Shown piece by piece: positions 19,099 through 28,168 of a stretch of DNA of 52,716 nucleotides. The notes beneath the pieces are model-generated. The model worked only from the letters and a program-made list of their open reading frames with translations. It did not search any database and was not told the DNA's origin. The DNA is taken from contig NZ_KN708638.1 in NCBI RefSeq assembly GCF_000805335.1, positions 2,643,082 to 2,695,797 on the forward strand. Reading direction: 5' to 3'. The position numbers and the translations under genes were made by a program. The stretch comes from Streptomyces sp. CT34. GTDB taxonomy: Bacteria; Actinomycetota; Actinomycetes; Streptomycetales; Streptomycetaceae. Within the stretch, counting starts at the first letter, position 1. Each line of letters opens with the position of its first letter.

Positions 19099-19530
19099 GC
19101 GTTCCGCCCTTCCGCTGCGCTTTGCCTGCTTCCCACGTTGTCGGCTTTCCCCGCCGTGGGGGTTTGTCGCCGTTGCGCCTGCGGCCCGTTCGCTGCGCTT
19201 TGCCTTGCCCAACGTTTTTGGCTTTCTCGCCGTTGCGCCTGCGGCGGGCGGGGCCGCTGCCCTTCCGCTGCGCTTTGCCTCACCCGACGTTTTTGGCTTT
19301 CTCGCCGTGGCGCCTGCGGCGGGCGGGGCCGCTGCCCTTCCGCTGCGCTTTGCCTCACCCGACGTTTTTGGCTTTCTCGCCGTGGCGCCTGCGGCGGGCG
19401 GGTCCGCTGCGCGGGGCTGTCGGGTGCGGTGGCGGGCCTGCGGGGCAGGGTGTCCGGACTGCTTCGCTTTACGTCCGGACACCCTGCCCCTCCGGCCCGC
19501 CCCCTCCCGTGAAGGGGGGGAAACCAGGTA
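19099..19530 (+). repeat. Structured 3'-UTR repeat element, copy 1 (expanded)
   Basis: Begins directly after the emfourin stop codon and is oriented with that gene. It opens with CCGCTGCGCTTTGCC and CCCACGTTGTCGGCTTT modules, then contains a 75-bp unit three times in tandem (from 19206, 19281 and 19356). It ends with a perfect 18-bp hairpin (arms 19442-19459 and 19473-19490) bearing the 13-nt loop TGCTTCGCTTTAC, followed by CCCCTCCGGCCCG and a short C/G hairpin. No gene is visible in it; open frames are Arg/Ala/Pro-rich and differ between copies. Related copies lie at 19618-19858 and 33660-33916. Confidence 0.8.
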
Positions 19531-19617
19531 GGCGGTGGTTGACGTAAGTGGGTCAGCGTGCCTTGTGAGTTGAGGGGTGGCCGACCATACGTCATCGGCC
19601 GTTGGGGGACCAGCGAC

Positions 19618-19858
19618 CTCAGCCCCCACCCACCGGTTTTTCCCCACCCCCCACGGGAGGGGACGGGCCGGAGGGGGCGGTGTGCCGGACGTAAAGCGAA
19701 GCAGTCCGGCACACCACCCCCGCAGGGCCGTCACCGCACCCGACAGCCCCGCGCAGCGGCACCGCCCGCCGCAGGCGCAACGGCGAACAACCCCCACGGC
19801 GGGAAAGCCGACAACGTGGGAAGCCCGCCAAGCGCAGCGGAACGGCGCAGCGGAGGGG
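19618..19858 (-). repeat. Structured 3'-UTR repeat element, copy 2
   Basis: Read on the minus strand it starts at the base after the era stop codon and runs away from it: CCGCTGCGCTTGGC, CCCACGTTGTCGGCTTT, GTTGCGCCTGCGGCGGGC, GCGGGGCTGTCGGGTGCGG. It then has an 18-bp hairpin with one mismatch (19673-19690 with 19704-19721) and the same 13-nt loop as the other copies, ending in CCGTCCCCTCCCGTGGGG and GGAAAAACCGG. It faces copy 1 across about 90 bases. Confidence 0.8.
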
Positions 19859-20797
19859 TCAGAAACCCAGCTTCCGCAGCTGCTTCGGGTCCCGTTGCCA
19901 GTCCTTGGCGACCTTGACGTGCAGGTCCAGGAAGACCGGCGTGCCCAGCAGAGCCTCGATGTGCTTGCGGGACTTCGTGCCGACCTCCTTCAGGCGCCGG
20001 CCCTTGGGGCCGATGATGATGCCCTTCTGGCTGGGGCGCTCGATGTAGATGTTGGCGTGGACGTCGAGCAGCGGCTTGTCGGCGGGGCGGTCCTCGCGGG
20101 GGATCATCTCCTCGACGACGACGGCGATGGAGTGCGGAAGCTCGTCGCGTACGCCCTCCAGTGCCGCCTCGCGGATCAGCTCGGCGACCATGACCTGCTC
20201 GGGCTCGTCGGTGAGGTCGCCCTCGGGGTAGAGCGCCGGCCCCTCGGGAAGCAGCGGTACGAGCAGGTCCGCGAGCAGCGAGACCTGGGTGTCGCCGACG
20301 GCGGAGACCGGGATGATCTCGGCCCACTCGATGCCCAGTTCCTTGCCGAGCTGGTCGATGGCGATCAGCTGGGCGGCCAGCCCCTTGGAGTCGACCAGGT
20401 CGGTCTTGGTGACGATGGCGACCTTGGGGGTTTTCTTGATGTCCGCCAGCTCACCGGCGATATAGCGGTCGCCGGGGCCGATCTTCTGGTCGGCGGGCAG
20501 GCAGAAGCCGATGACGTCGACCTCGGACCAGGTGGTGCGGACGACGTCGTTCAGCCGCTCGCCGAGCAGGGTGCGCGGCTTGTGCAGGCCCGGGGTGTCG
20601 ACGAGGACCAGCTGGGCGTCGGGCCGGTGCACGATGCCGCGGACGGTGTGGCGGGTGGTCTGCGGCCGGTTGGAGGTGATGGCCACCTTCGTACCCACGA
20701 GAGCGTTCGTGAGGGTGGACTTGCCCGCGTTGGGGCGGCCGACGAAGCAGGCGAAGCCGGCGCGGTGCGGGCTGGCGGAGTCTGTACGAGCGCTCAT
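19859..20797 (-). CDS. era: GTPase Era
   Basis: Essential-type GTPase that binds 16S rRNA near its 3' end and aids 30S maturation. The 312 residues show the G domain (GRPNAGKST, switch with TTRHTVRG, DTPGLHKPR, TKTDLVD) and a C-terminal KH RNA-binding domain (KGIIIGPKGRRLKEVG). ATG 20797 is used because GGAGA lies nine bases upstream; an ATG three codons earlier directly abuts that site. It is the last gene of the phoH-ybeY-corC-type series. Its stop codon is directly followed by the structured repeat element, copy 2. Confidence 0.97.
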   Translation of the reverse strand: MSARTDSASPHRAGFACFVGRPNAGKSTLTNALVGTKVAITSNRPQTTRHTVRGIVHRPDAQLVLVDTPGLHKPRTLLGERLNDVVRTTWSEVDVIGFCLPADQKIGPGDRYIAGELADIKKTPKVAIVTKTDLVDSKGLAAQLIAIDQLGKELGIEWAEIIPVSAVGDTQVSLLADLLVPLLPEGPALYPEGDLTDEPEQVMVAELIREAALEGVRDELPHSIAVVVEEMIPREDRPADKPLLDVHANIYIERPSQKGIIIGPKGRRLKEVGTKSRKHIEALLGTPVFLDLHVKVAKDWQRDPKQLRKLGF

Positions 20798-20917
20798 GGC
20801 GCCCATTCTCCCCGATCCCCGCGCCCGCTCCGACCATCCGCCGCTCCGGGGCCGCCGGGCCTGGGCCGACGAACGCGATGCGGGCGGCGGCGCCGAAGGC
20901 GACGGCGGGTGCCGGAG

Positions 20918-20948
20918 GGCGGGGCGCGCCGCCGAGGGGCGCCCCGCC
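20918..20948. terminator. Hairpin between the deaminase-like gene and era
   Basis: A 10-bp G/C stem (20918-20927 with 20939-20948) begins eight bases after the stop of the deaminase-like gene. It may end that transcript or attenuate read-through to era. Confidence 0.55.
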
Positions 20949-20956
20949 GGGGGCGG

Positions 20957-21322
20957 TCAGGCCGTCGGGCCGGCGGCCGGGACGGTGGTGCGCAGGGTGC
21001 CGTCGGGGGCGGCGACCAGGACGGGGGTGTCGGGGCCGCCGAGGTCGCGGACGGCCGCGCGGTCCGCGTCGGCGGCCTGCTCGGCGTCGGTGACCACGGC
21101 CGCGGCCTCCAGGGACGTGGCACCGCTGGCGACGGCCATCGCCACCGCCGTCTGCAGGGCGCTGAGCTGAAGGGAGTCCAGGGCGACGGTGCCGGCGACA
21201 TAGGTGCGGCCGGTCTCGTCGCGGACGGCGGCGCCCTCGGGCACGCCGTTACGGGCCCGCGCCGAGCGCGCGAGCGTGATGATCTTGCGGTCTTCGGGGT
21301 CCAGCGGTGCGGCTTCGGTCAT
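20957..21322 (-). CDS. Cytidine deaminase-like protein without catalytic motifs
   Basis: A 121-residue protein with the size and helix-strand pattern of the cytidine deaminase fold (GRTYVAGTVALDSLQLSALQTAVAMAVASG...AAAVV). The catalytic HAE/CAE and PCxxC motifs are absent: LSALQTAV stands where the zinc-ligand/proton-shuttle motif would be, and no cysteine remains. It is therefore probably not a deaminase. A gene of this kind sits between CorC-type and era genes in other actinobacteria (Rv2365c by memory), suggesting a conserved non-catalytic role. The ATG at 21322 lacks a good ribosome site; ATG 21334 is an alternative. Confidence 0.75.
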   Translation of the reverse strand: MTEAAPLDPEDRKIITLARSARARNGVPEGAAVRDETGRTYVAGTVALDSLQLSALQTAVAMAVASGATSLEAAAVVTDAEQAADADRAAVRDLGGPDTPVLVAAPDGTLRTTVPAAGPTA

Positions 21323-21787
21323 ACGGGCGAGCATATGCGGGACCGGTCCGGCGCGGTCAGCCGCTCCGGCTCCGCGGCAGGCCCGGCGCACCATGGCTGA
21401 AGAGTGCGGTTGCCCCGCTCCCCTGTGCCGGGGCACCCGACTCTTCAGCCAAGAATCTGCACCGTGCGCGCATCGGGCGTCGGCCACGCGGATGCGGATC
21501 AGGGCGCGTCAGGCGCGCGTCCGGGGATGCCACCGCGGGCGCGGCACCACCGGCAGCGCTGCCGCGGCGGCGCACTCCGCCGCGGCTTTCCGAGCGCGCA
21601 TTTCGCTTCAACTTCCCTCTACAGCAAGGAAACCGGCGCCCTTTCCGGCATCGGCTCGACGATCTTTCCACGGCTTTGCCGAGGGAATCCAGATCTGCCG
21701 GAAATGGCATTCAGGAAATTTCCGGTGCACTGGAGATCAGTAGCCGGGTGCACCGGAATATCGAATACCGGGAAGGGAGGGGCGCGG
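21323..21787. other. Gene-free region with several hairpins and lower GC
   Basis: Lies between the CorC-type gene and the deaminase-like gene, both on the minus strand. It holds a long imperfect hairpin (arms 21394-21405 with 21440-21451 continued by 21411-21417 with 21429-21435), a perfect 10-bp hairpin (21561-21570 with 21577-21586), and two competing hairpins sharing bases 21720-21725. Bases 21590-21780 are visibly less GC-rich than the surroundings. Open frames here have no recognisable product. It could contain a small RNA, a processed leader, or relics of a mobile element. Confidence 0.5.
21720..21758. terminator. Hairpin downstream of the CorC-type gene
   Basis: A perfect 11-bp inverted repeat (TTCCGGTGCAC with GTGCACCGGAA, 17-nt loop) begins 30 bases past the stop of the CorC-type gene on the minus strand. 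It is suited to end the phoH-ybeY-corC transcript. A second inverted repeat (21698-21705 with 21718-21725) competes for the same bases. Confidence 0.55.
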
Positions 21788-23107
21788 TCAGTTCGCGGCC
21801 GGGCCGGCGCCCACCTCGGAGCGGACCGGCTCGCACAGCACCGTGATGATCTTGTTGCGGCGGCCGGCCGGCGACTCGGCGATCAGCCGCAGCGCCTTGA
21901 GGTCCGGGTCGGAGGCGTCACCGGAGAGGTCGACCTCGGCGGTCGCCCCGGCGATCGGGACCCGGCCCAGCAGCTTGGCCAGCAGCCCGCCGACCGTCTC
22001 CACGTCCTCGTCGTCCAGCTCCAGCCCGTACAGCTCGCCCAGCGCGCCGATGTCCAGCCGGGCGGTGACCCGGTAGCGGCCGGCGCCCAGGTCCTGGACG
22101 GGCGGCAGTTCGCGGTCGTACTCGTCGGTGATCTCCCCGACGATCTCCTCCAGGATGTCCTCGATGGTGACGATGCCGGCCGTGCCGCCGTACTCGTCGA
22201 TCACCACCGCGACGTGATTGCGGTCCTGCTGCATTTCCCGCAGCAGATCGCCGGCGTTCTTGGTGTCCGGTACGAACACCGCGGGGCGCATCGCCGACGA
22301 CACCAGCTCGCTCTCCGCGTCCCGGCTGATGTGCACCTTGCGGGCGAGGTCCTTGAGATAGACCACGCCGACGATGTCGTCCTCGTTCTCCCCGGTCACC
22401 GGGATCCGGGAGAACCCGGAGCGCAGGGCGAGGGTCAGCGCCTGCCGGATGGTCTTGAACCGCTCCACGGAGATCAGGTCGGTGCGCGGCACCATCACCT
22501 CCCTCACGAGGGTGTCGCCGAGCTGGAAGACGGAGTGCACCATGCGGCGCTCCTCGTCCTCGATCAGCGACTCCTTCTCCGCGAGATCCACCAGCGACCG
22601 GAGCTCGGCCTCGGAGGCGAACGGCCCCTGGCGGAAGCCCTTGCCGGGCGTCAGCGCGTTGCCGAGCAGGATCAGCAGCCGGGGCACCGGCCCCATCACC
22701 CGGGCCAGCGGCAGCAGCACATACGCCGCGGCGGTGGCGGTGTTCAGCGGGTGCTGCCGGCCGATGGTGCGCGGCGAGACCCCGACGGCGACGTACGAGA
22801 CCAGCACCATCACGGCGGTGGCGACGGTCAGCGCCTGCCAGGTCTCGTCGAACGACCGCAGGCAGGCGTAGGTGACCAGCACCCCGGCCGCCATCTCGCA
22901 GCCGACCCGGACCAGCAGCGCGACGTTCAGATAGCGGGTGGGGTCGGCTGCCACCGCGGCGAGCCGGGCGCTGCCGCGGCGCCCGGAGCGGACGGCCTCC
23001 TCGGCGCGGAAGCTGGTCGTCCGCGCCAGCCCGGCCTCCGCGCACGCGGCGAGCCAGGCGATCACGACGAGGAGCACCGCGACGGCGATCAGCTGGGTGG
23101 TCATCAT
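21788..23107 (-). CDS. CNNM/CorC-type membrane protein with CBS pair
   Basis: A 439-residue membrane protein of the hemolysin-related/CorC (CNNM) family, linked to magnesium or cobalt efflux. The N-terminal DUF21 part has about four hydrophobic segments ([21 protein letters not shown], then around residues 70-150). It is followed by a CBS-domain pair (about 195-330, [28 protein letters not shown]) and a C-terminal CorC/HlyC domain. Substrate is uncertain. Two adjacent ATGs (23107 and 23104) are possible starts. It lies nine bases after ybeY and is surely in its operon. Confidence 0.9.
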   Translation of the reverse strand: MMTTQLIAVAVLLVVIAWLAACAEAGLARTTSFRAEEAVRSGRRGSARLAAVAADPTRYLNVALLVRVGCEMAAGVLVTYACLRSFDETWQALTVATAVMVLVSYVAVGVSPRTIGRQHPLNTATAAAYVLLPLARVMGPVPRLLILLGNALTPGKGFRQGPFASEAELRSLVDLAEKESLIEDEERRMVHSVFQLGDTLVREVMVPRTDLISVERFKTIRQALTLALRSGFSRIPVTGENEDDIVGVVYLKDLARKVHISRDAESELVSSAMRPAVFVPDTKNAGDLLREMQQDRNHVAVVIDEYGGTAGIVTIEDILEEIVGEITDEYDRELPPVQDLGAGRYRVTARLDIGALGELYGLELDDEDVETVGGLLAKLLGRVPIAGATAEVDLSGDASDPDLKALRLIAESPAGRRNKIITVLCEPVRSEVGAGPAAN

Positions 23108-23115
23108 GCGCCCCG

Positions 23116-23613
23116 TCAGGTCACGGTCGGCGCCGGCGAGGGCCCGGTCAGCCCGCGCCCGGCCCGCCAGCCGTCGATGATCGCCGCCTGGAGCCCGAAC
23201 ATCTCGGCCTTCTCGTCCGGCTCCTCGTGGTCGTAGCCCAGCAGGTGGAGCACGCCGTGGACGGTCAGCAGCTGGAGCTCCTCGTCCATGCTGTGCCCGG
23301 TCGGGGCCTGCTCGCCCTGCTTCGCGGCGACCTCCGGGCACAGCACGATGTCACCGAGGAGCCCCTGCGGGGGCTCCTCGTCGTCCTTGGCCGGCGGGCG
23401 CAGCTCGTCCATCGGGAAGGACATGACGTCGGTCGGGCCCGGGAGGTCCATCCACTGGAGGTGGAGCTGCTCCATGGCCTCGGCGTCCACGACGATGACG
23501 GACAGCTCGGAGAGCGGATGGATGCGCATCCGGGCGATGGCATAGCGGGCGACGTCCAGGATCGCCTGCTCGTCGATGTCCGTTCCGGACTCGTTGTTGA
23601 CGTCGATCGACAT
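23116..23613 (-). CDS. ybeY: Endoribonuclease YbeY (rRNA maturation factor)
   Basis: Zinc-dependent RNase acting in 16S rRNA 3'-end maturation and 70S quality control. The 165-residue protein carries the diagnostic motif [11 protein letters not shown] with three zinc-binding histidines, preceded by [10 protein letters not shown]. The C-terminus adds a short Pro/Gly tail. It is placed between phoH and the CorC-type gene, a widely conserved order, with 39 bases to phoH and eight to the next gene. Confidence 0.96.
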   Translation of the reverse strand: MSIDVNNESGTDIDEQAILDVARYAIARMRIHPLSELSVIVVDAEAMEQLHLQWMDLPGPTDVMSFPMDELRPPAKDDEEPPQGLLGDIVLCPEVAAKQGEQAPTGHSMDEELQLLTVHGVLHLLGYDHEEPDEKAEMFGLQAAIIDGWRAGRGLTGPSPAPTVT

Positions 23614-23652
23614 GGGGAAGGTGCGTCTCGCTTCTTGATCGCGCAGCGCGGC

Positions 23653-24657
<1,005 letters not shown>

Positions 24658-24712
24658 GGGTAGGCCGTGCGGCCTGCTCAACCCCCATCCTTTGCTCATC
24701 GCGGGTGCGGCC

Positions 24713-24730
24713 CCCGGCAGCGCTGCCGGG
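24713..24730. promoter_or_regulatory. 18-bp perfect palindrome upstream of phoH
   Basis: CCCGGCAGCGCTGCCGGG is fully self-complementary and lies between phoH and the kinase gene, both on the minus strand. It may be an operator or the terminator of the kinase transcript. Confidence 0.4.
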
Positions 24731-24841
24731 CTGCCCGCACCGGGCTCCTTGCGCTACCAGAGTACGACGGGGCACCGACAGGCCCGGCGGGATTTCCCGG
24801 CCCGGGCGGCCGGACGGCGCGGGCGGCGGGCCGGCCGCCGG

Positions 24842-25990
24842 TCAGGCCGGGCGGCGGAAGCCGATGGTGGGGACCGCGCGGGCCAGCGGCGCCGGCCGGT
24901 ACGCGGCCGGCAGCACGGCGTCGAGGAACCCGTACTGGCGGCGCAGGTCGGCCGCGGCCGGTGTCCCGCAGGCGCGCACCCCCCGCCACCAGGCCGCGAT
25001 CTCCGCCCAGCCGGGCGCGGAGAGCGAGCCGCCGAATTCCTGCACGGACAGCGCGGCGCTCAGCCCCGCGAAGGCCAGCCGGTCGGCCAGCGGCCAGTCG
25101 GCGAGGGTGCCGGTGACGAACCCGGCCACGAAGACGTCCCCGGCGCCGGTCGGGTCCAGCGCCTCGACCGCGATGCCGGGCACCTCGGCGCTCTCGCCGC
25201 TCCGCCCGTCCACCGCGTAGGCGCCCTCCGGGCCGAGCGTGACCACGGCGAGCGGGACCAGGTCGGCGAGCTTGCGGGCGGCGGCCCGCGGGCAGCTGGT
25301 GCGGGTGTAGCGCATCGCCTCCTCGGCATTGGGGAGGAACGCCTCGCAGTGCTCCAGGTCGGCGAGGTCGGCCGGATCCCAGCGACCGCTGTCGTCCCAG
25401 CCGACGTCGGCGAAGATCCGGCTGCCGCGGCCCGCCGCGCAGCCCAGCCAGCCCTCCCGGCGGCCGGGGACGAGCGAGGCGATGCAGGCGCGGGACGGCG
25501 GCGGGCAGCCCGGGGCGTGCCTGCCGTCGAAGGCGTGCTCCGGCGGCGGCGCCTCGTGGCCGTGCGAGACCATCGTGCGCTCGCCCTCGTAGGCCATGGA
25601 GACGGTGACCGGGGAGTGCCAGCCGGGGACCTTGCGGGAGAGCGCGAGGTCGATGCCCTCGCCCTGTTCGAGCGCCTCCCAGCAGTACTCGCCGTACATG
25701 TCGTCGCCGAACGCCGCGGCCAGGGAGGTGCGCAGGCCGAGCCGGGCCAGCGCGGTGGCCATGTTGGCGACGCCGCCGGGGCTGGAGCCCATGCCGCGGG
25801 CCCAGGACTCGGTGCCGCGCACCGGGGCGGAGTCCAGGCCGGTGAAGACGATGTCGAGGAAGACCGTGCCGGTGAGGTAGACGTCGGTGCGCGGATCGCC
25901 CTGCGCGCGCACCGCGGCCAGCGGATCGAGGCCCGGCGGCACGGCGGCCGGCCCCGCAGGCGGTTGGACATCGCGTCGGCCAGTGCTCAC
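24842..25990 (-). CDS. PfkB-family carbohydrate kinase
   Basis: A 382-residue ribokinase-type sugar kinase. It has the first PfkB signature around GGVANMATALARLG and the second, DPTGAGDVFVAGF, containing the catalytic Asp and anion hole. Sugar specificity cannot be read. GTG 25990, with GAGGGG eight bases upstream, is preferred to an ATG at 26071 that would overlap the divergent gene. The first 35 residues are poorly conserved in look. Divergent arrangement with a GH4 glycosidase, separated by 67 bases, suggests joint control and a common sugar substrate. Confidence 0.88.
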   Translation of the reverse strand: MSTGRRDVQPPAGPAAVPPGLDPLAAVRAQGDPRTDVYLTGTVFLDIVFTGLDSAPVRGTESWARGMGSSPGGVANMATALARLGLRTSLAAAFGDDMYGEYCWEALEQGEGIDLALSRKVPGWHSPVTVSMAYEGERTMVSHGHEAPPPEHAFDGRHAPGCPPPSRACIASLVPGRREGWLGCAAGRGSRIFADVGWDDSGRWDPADLADLEHCEAFLPNAEEAMRYTRTSCPRAAARKLADLVPLAVVTLGPEGAYAVDGRSGESAEVPGIAVEALDPTGAGDVFVAGFVTGTLADWPLADRLAFAGLSAALSVQEFGGSLSAPGWAEIAAWWRGVRACGTPAAADLRRQYGFLDAVLPAAYRPAPLARAVPTIGFRRPA

Positions 25991-26057
25991 CGCGCTCGCC
26001 CCTCTCGTACGCAACTCGTGCCGCCAGTGTGCCCGATGCTGCGGTACGTTCCGCCCC

Positions 26058-27398
26058 ATGAAGCTCTCCATTCTCGGCGGGGGCGGCTTCCGGGTGCCGC
26101 TGGTCTACCGCGCGCTGCTGGACGACCCGGCACGCTCCGTCTCCGAGCTGACGCTGCACGACACCGATCCGCGGCGGGTCGAGGTGATCTCCGAGGTGCT
26201 GGCGCGGCTGGCCGAGGGCCGCCGCGAAGCGGTACCCGTACGAGTGGCGGACTCCCTGGACGCCGCGCTGACCGGAGCCGACTTCGTCTTCTCCGCGATA
26301 CGGGTCGGCGGGACGGCCGGCCGGATCCACGACGAGCGGATCCCGCTGTCGGAGGGCGTGCTCGGCCAGGAGACGGTCGGCGCGGGCGGGGTGCTCTACG
26401 GGCTGCGGACGATCCCGGTCGCGCTGCACATCGCCGAGCGGGTCGCGGCGCTCGCCCCGGACGCCTGGGTCATCAACTTCACCAACCCCGCGGGCATGAT
26501 CACCGAGGCGATGTCCCACGTACTGGGCGACCGCGTCATCGGGATCTGCGACTCGCCCGTGGGGCTGGTGCGGCGCGCGGCCCGCGCGGCCGGCGCGGAC
26601 CCGTCGGCGCTGGCGGACCCGGCGCGGTCCGGCTTCGACTACGTGGGGCTCAACCACCTCGGCTGGCTGCGGTCGTTGACCCTCGACGGCACCGATCTGC
26701 TGCCCGGTCTGCTGGCCGACGACAGGGCTCTGGGCTCCTTCGAGGAGGGCCGGCTCTTCGGCGCCGACTGGCTGCGCACCCTGGGGTCGCTGCCCAACGA
26801 GTACCTGCACTACTACTACTTCCGCCGCGAGACCCTGCACTCCGTACGGGACGCCGGCCAGACCCGCGGCGAGTTCCTCGACCGGCAGCAGGGCGGCTTC
26901 TTCGAGCGGGCCGCGGCGGCCGGCTCCCCGGACGCGGTGTACGAGCTGTGGGAGCGGACCCGGCTGGAGCGCGAGGAGACGTACCTGGCGCACAGCCGGG
27001 AGGCGAGCGGCGGCTGGCGGCGCGACAGCCACGACCTGGAGGGCGGCGGCTACGACCGGGTGGCGCTGGCCCTGATGCACGCCCTCGCCCACGACACCGG
27101 CCGGCGGCTGATCCTCAACGTCCGCAACGGCACGACGGTGCCGCAGCTGGCACCGGACGCGATCGTGGAGACGGTGTGCGAGGTGGACGCCCGGGGGGCC
27201 CGCCCGGTGCCCTGCGCGCCGCTGCGCGAGGACCAGTTGGGGCTGATGCTCCAGGTCAAGGCGGTGGAGCGGGCGACGGTGGAGGCCGCGGTGTTCAAGG
27301 ACCGGTCCGCGGCGCTGCGGGCGCTGGCGCTGCACCCGCTGGTGGACTCGCCGGCGGTGGCCGCCCGCATCCTGGCACGGGCGGCCGAGGAGGCGTGA
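26058..27398 (+). CDS. Family 4 glycoside hydrolase (6-phospho-beta-glucosidase type)
   Basis: An NAD- and Mn-dependent hydrolase of phosphorylated disaccharides. In 446 residues it has the Rossmann glycine motif LSILGGGGFR, the NPAGMITEA segment, metal ligands Cys164 (ICDSPVG) and His200 (NHLGW), and the C-terminal NVRNGTTVPQL. GH4 enzymes use oxidation and reduction at C3 rather than a classical acid/base pair. No PTS gene is nearby to make a phosphorylated substrate, so the divergent kinase may do it, or the enzyme may act on non-phosphorylated sugars. No strong ribosome site is seen before the ATG. Confidence 0.92.
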   Translation: MKLSILGGGGFRVPLVYRALLDDPARSVSELTLHDTDPRRVEVISEVLARLAEGRREAVPVRVADSLDAALTGADFVFSAIRVGGTAGRIHDERIPLSEGVLGQETVGAGGVLYGLRTIPVALHIAERVAALAPDAWVINFTNPAGMITEAMSHVLGDRVIGICDSPVGLVRRAARAAGADPSALADPARSGFDYVGLNHLGWLRSLTLDGTDLLPGLLADDRALGSFEEGRLFGADWLRTLGSLPNEYLHYYYFRRETLHSVRDAGQTRGEFLDRQQGGFFERAAAAGSPDAVYELWERTRLEREETYLAHSREASGGWRRDSHDLEGGGYDRVALALMHALAHDTGRRLILNVRNGTTVPQLAPDAIVETVCEVDARGARPVPCAPLREDQLGLMLQVKAVERATVEAAVFKDRSAALRALALHPLVDSPAVAARILARAAEEA

Positions 27399-27466
27399 CG
27401 CCGGCACACACCACCCTTTCGTGCCGCGCCCCCGGGAATACTCCGCCGCCTCCGCCGCGTTGTGGC

Positions 27467-27496
27467 CCCGCAGGGGGCGCTCTCACCCCCTACGGG
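27467..27496. terminator. Hairpin between GH4 and metallo-hydrolase genes
   Basis: An 11-bp stem with one mismatch (27467-27477 with 27486-27496, 8-base loop) lies in the 146-base convergent gap. Confidence 0.55.
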
Positions 27497-27544
27497 ATGT
27501 GTTCGCCCACCCCCTAAGGATCGGCCACGGCCGGCGCGCAGCCG

Positions 27545-28168
27545 CTAGCGGCTCAGCCATTCCGGCAGGTGCGGGGCCTCCTCCCCGATGGTGGTCGAGT
27601 CGCCGTGCCCGGTCCGTACGACGGTGTCCGGCGGCAGGGTCAGCAGCCGGTCCCGGATCGAGGCGATGATGGTCGGGAAGTCGGAGAACGACCGGCCGGT
27701 GGCGCCGGGGCCGCCCCGGAAGAGGGTGTCCCCGGTGAAGACGGTGCCCAGGTCGGGGGCGTACAGGCAGACCGCGCCGGGGGCGTGGCCGGGGGTGTGC
27801 AGCACCGTCAGGTCGACCCCGGCGATGGTCAGCACCTGACCGTCCGTCAGGTCCACGTCCGGCGGGGTGTCCGGATGCGTCTGCTTCCACAGCGGCAGGT
27901 CGTCGGGGTGCAGATGGATCCGGGCGCCGGTGCGGCTCGCCAGCGCCGGGGCCGCGTCGATGTGGTCGTTGTGGGCGTGGGTGCAGATGATCGCCCGCAG
28001 CGTCCGCCCGTCGAGGGCTTCGAGGATGGCGTCGGCGTCATGGGCGGCGTCGATGACCACCGCCTCCGCGCCGTCGCCCACGATCCACACGTTGTTCTCG
28101 ACGTCCCAGGTGCCGCCGTCCAGGGAGAACGTCCCCGATGTCACGAGGTGATCGATGCGGGCGGTCAT
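27545..28168 (-). CDS. MBL-fold metallo-hydrolase linked to mycothiol formaldehyde oxidation
   Basis: A 207-residue metallo-beta-lactamase-fold hydrolase with the metal motif THAHNDHID, later metal-ligand regions LHTPGHAPG and FTGDTLF, and a C-terminal GHGDSTTIG. It is similar in size and layout to glyoxalase II-like thioesterases. Its ATG overlaps the stop of the mycothiol-dependent formaldehyde dehydrogenase (TGATG). The coupling suggests that it hydrolyses the thioester product, S-formylmycothiol, to formate and mycothiol. That substrate is an inference from context. Confidence 0.9.
   Translation of the reverse strand: MTARIDHLVTSGTFSLDGGTWDVENNVWIVGDGAEAVVIDAAHDADAILEALDGRTLRAIICTHAHNDHIDAAPALASRTGARIHLHPDDLPLWKQTHPDTPPDVDLTDGQVLTIAGVDLTVLHTPGHAPGAVCLYAPDLGTVFTGDTLFRGGPGATGRSFSDFPTIIASIRDRLLTLPPDTVVRTGHGDSTTIGEEAPHLPEWLSR

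Noticed and set aside
19206..19430. Possible CRISPR-like array
   Set aside because: The 75-bp units are contiguous with no unique spacers, and there are no cas genes; it is a tandem duplication within a dispersed element.
21357..21710. A 117-codon minus-strand open frame in the structured intergenic region
   Set aside because: Composition is low-complexity, it spans several hairpins, has no ribosome site and no recognisable product.
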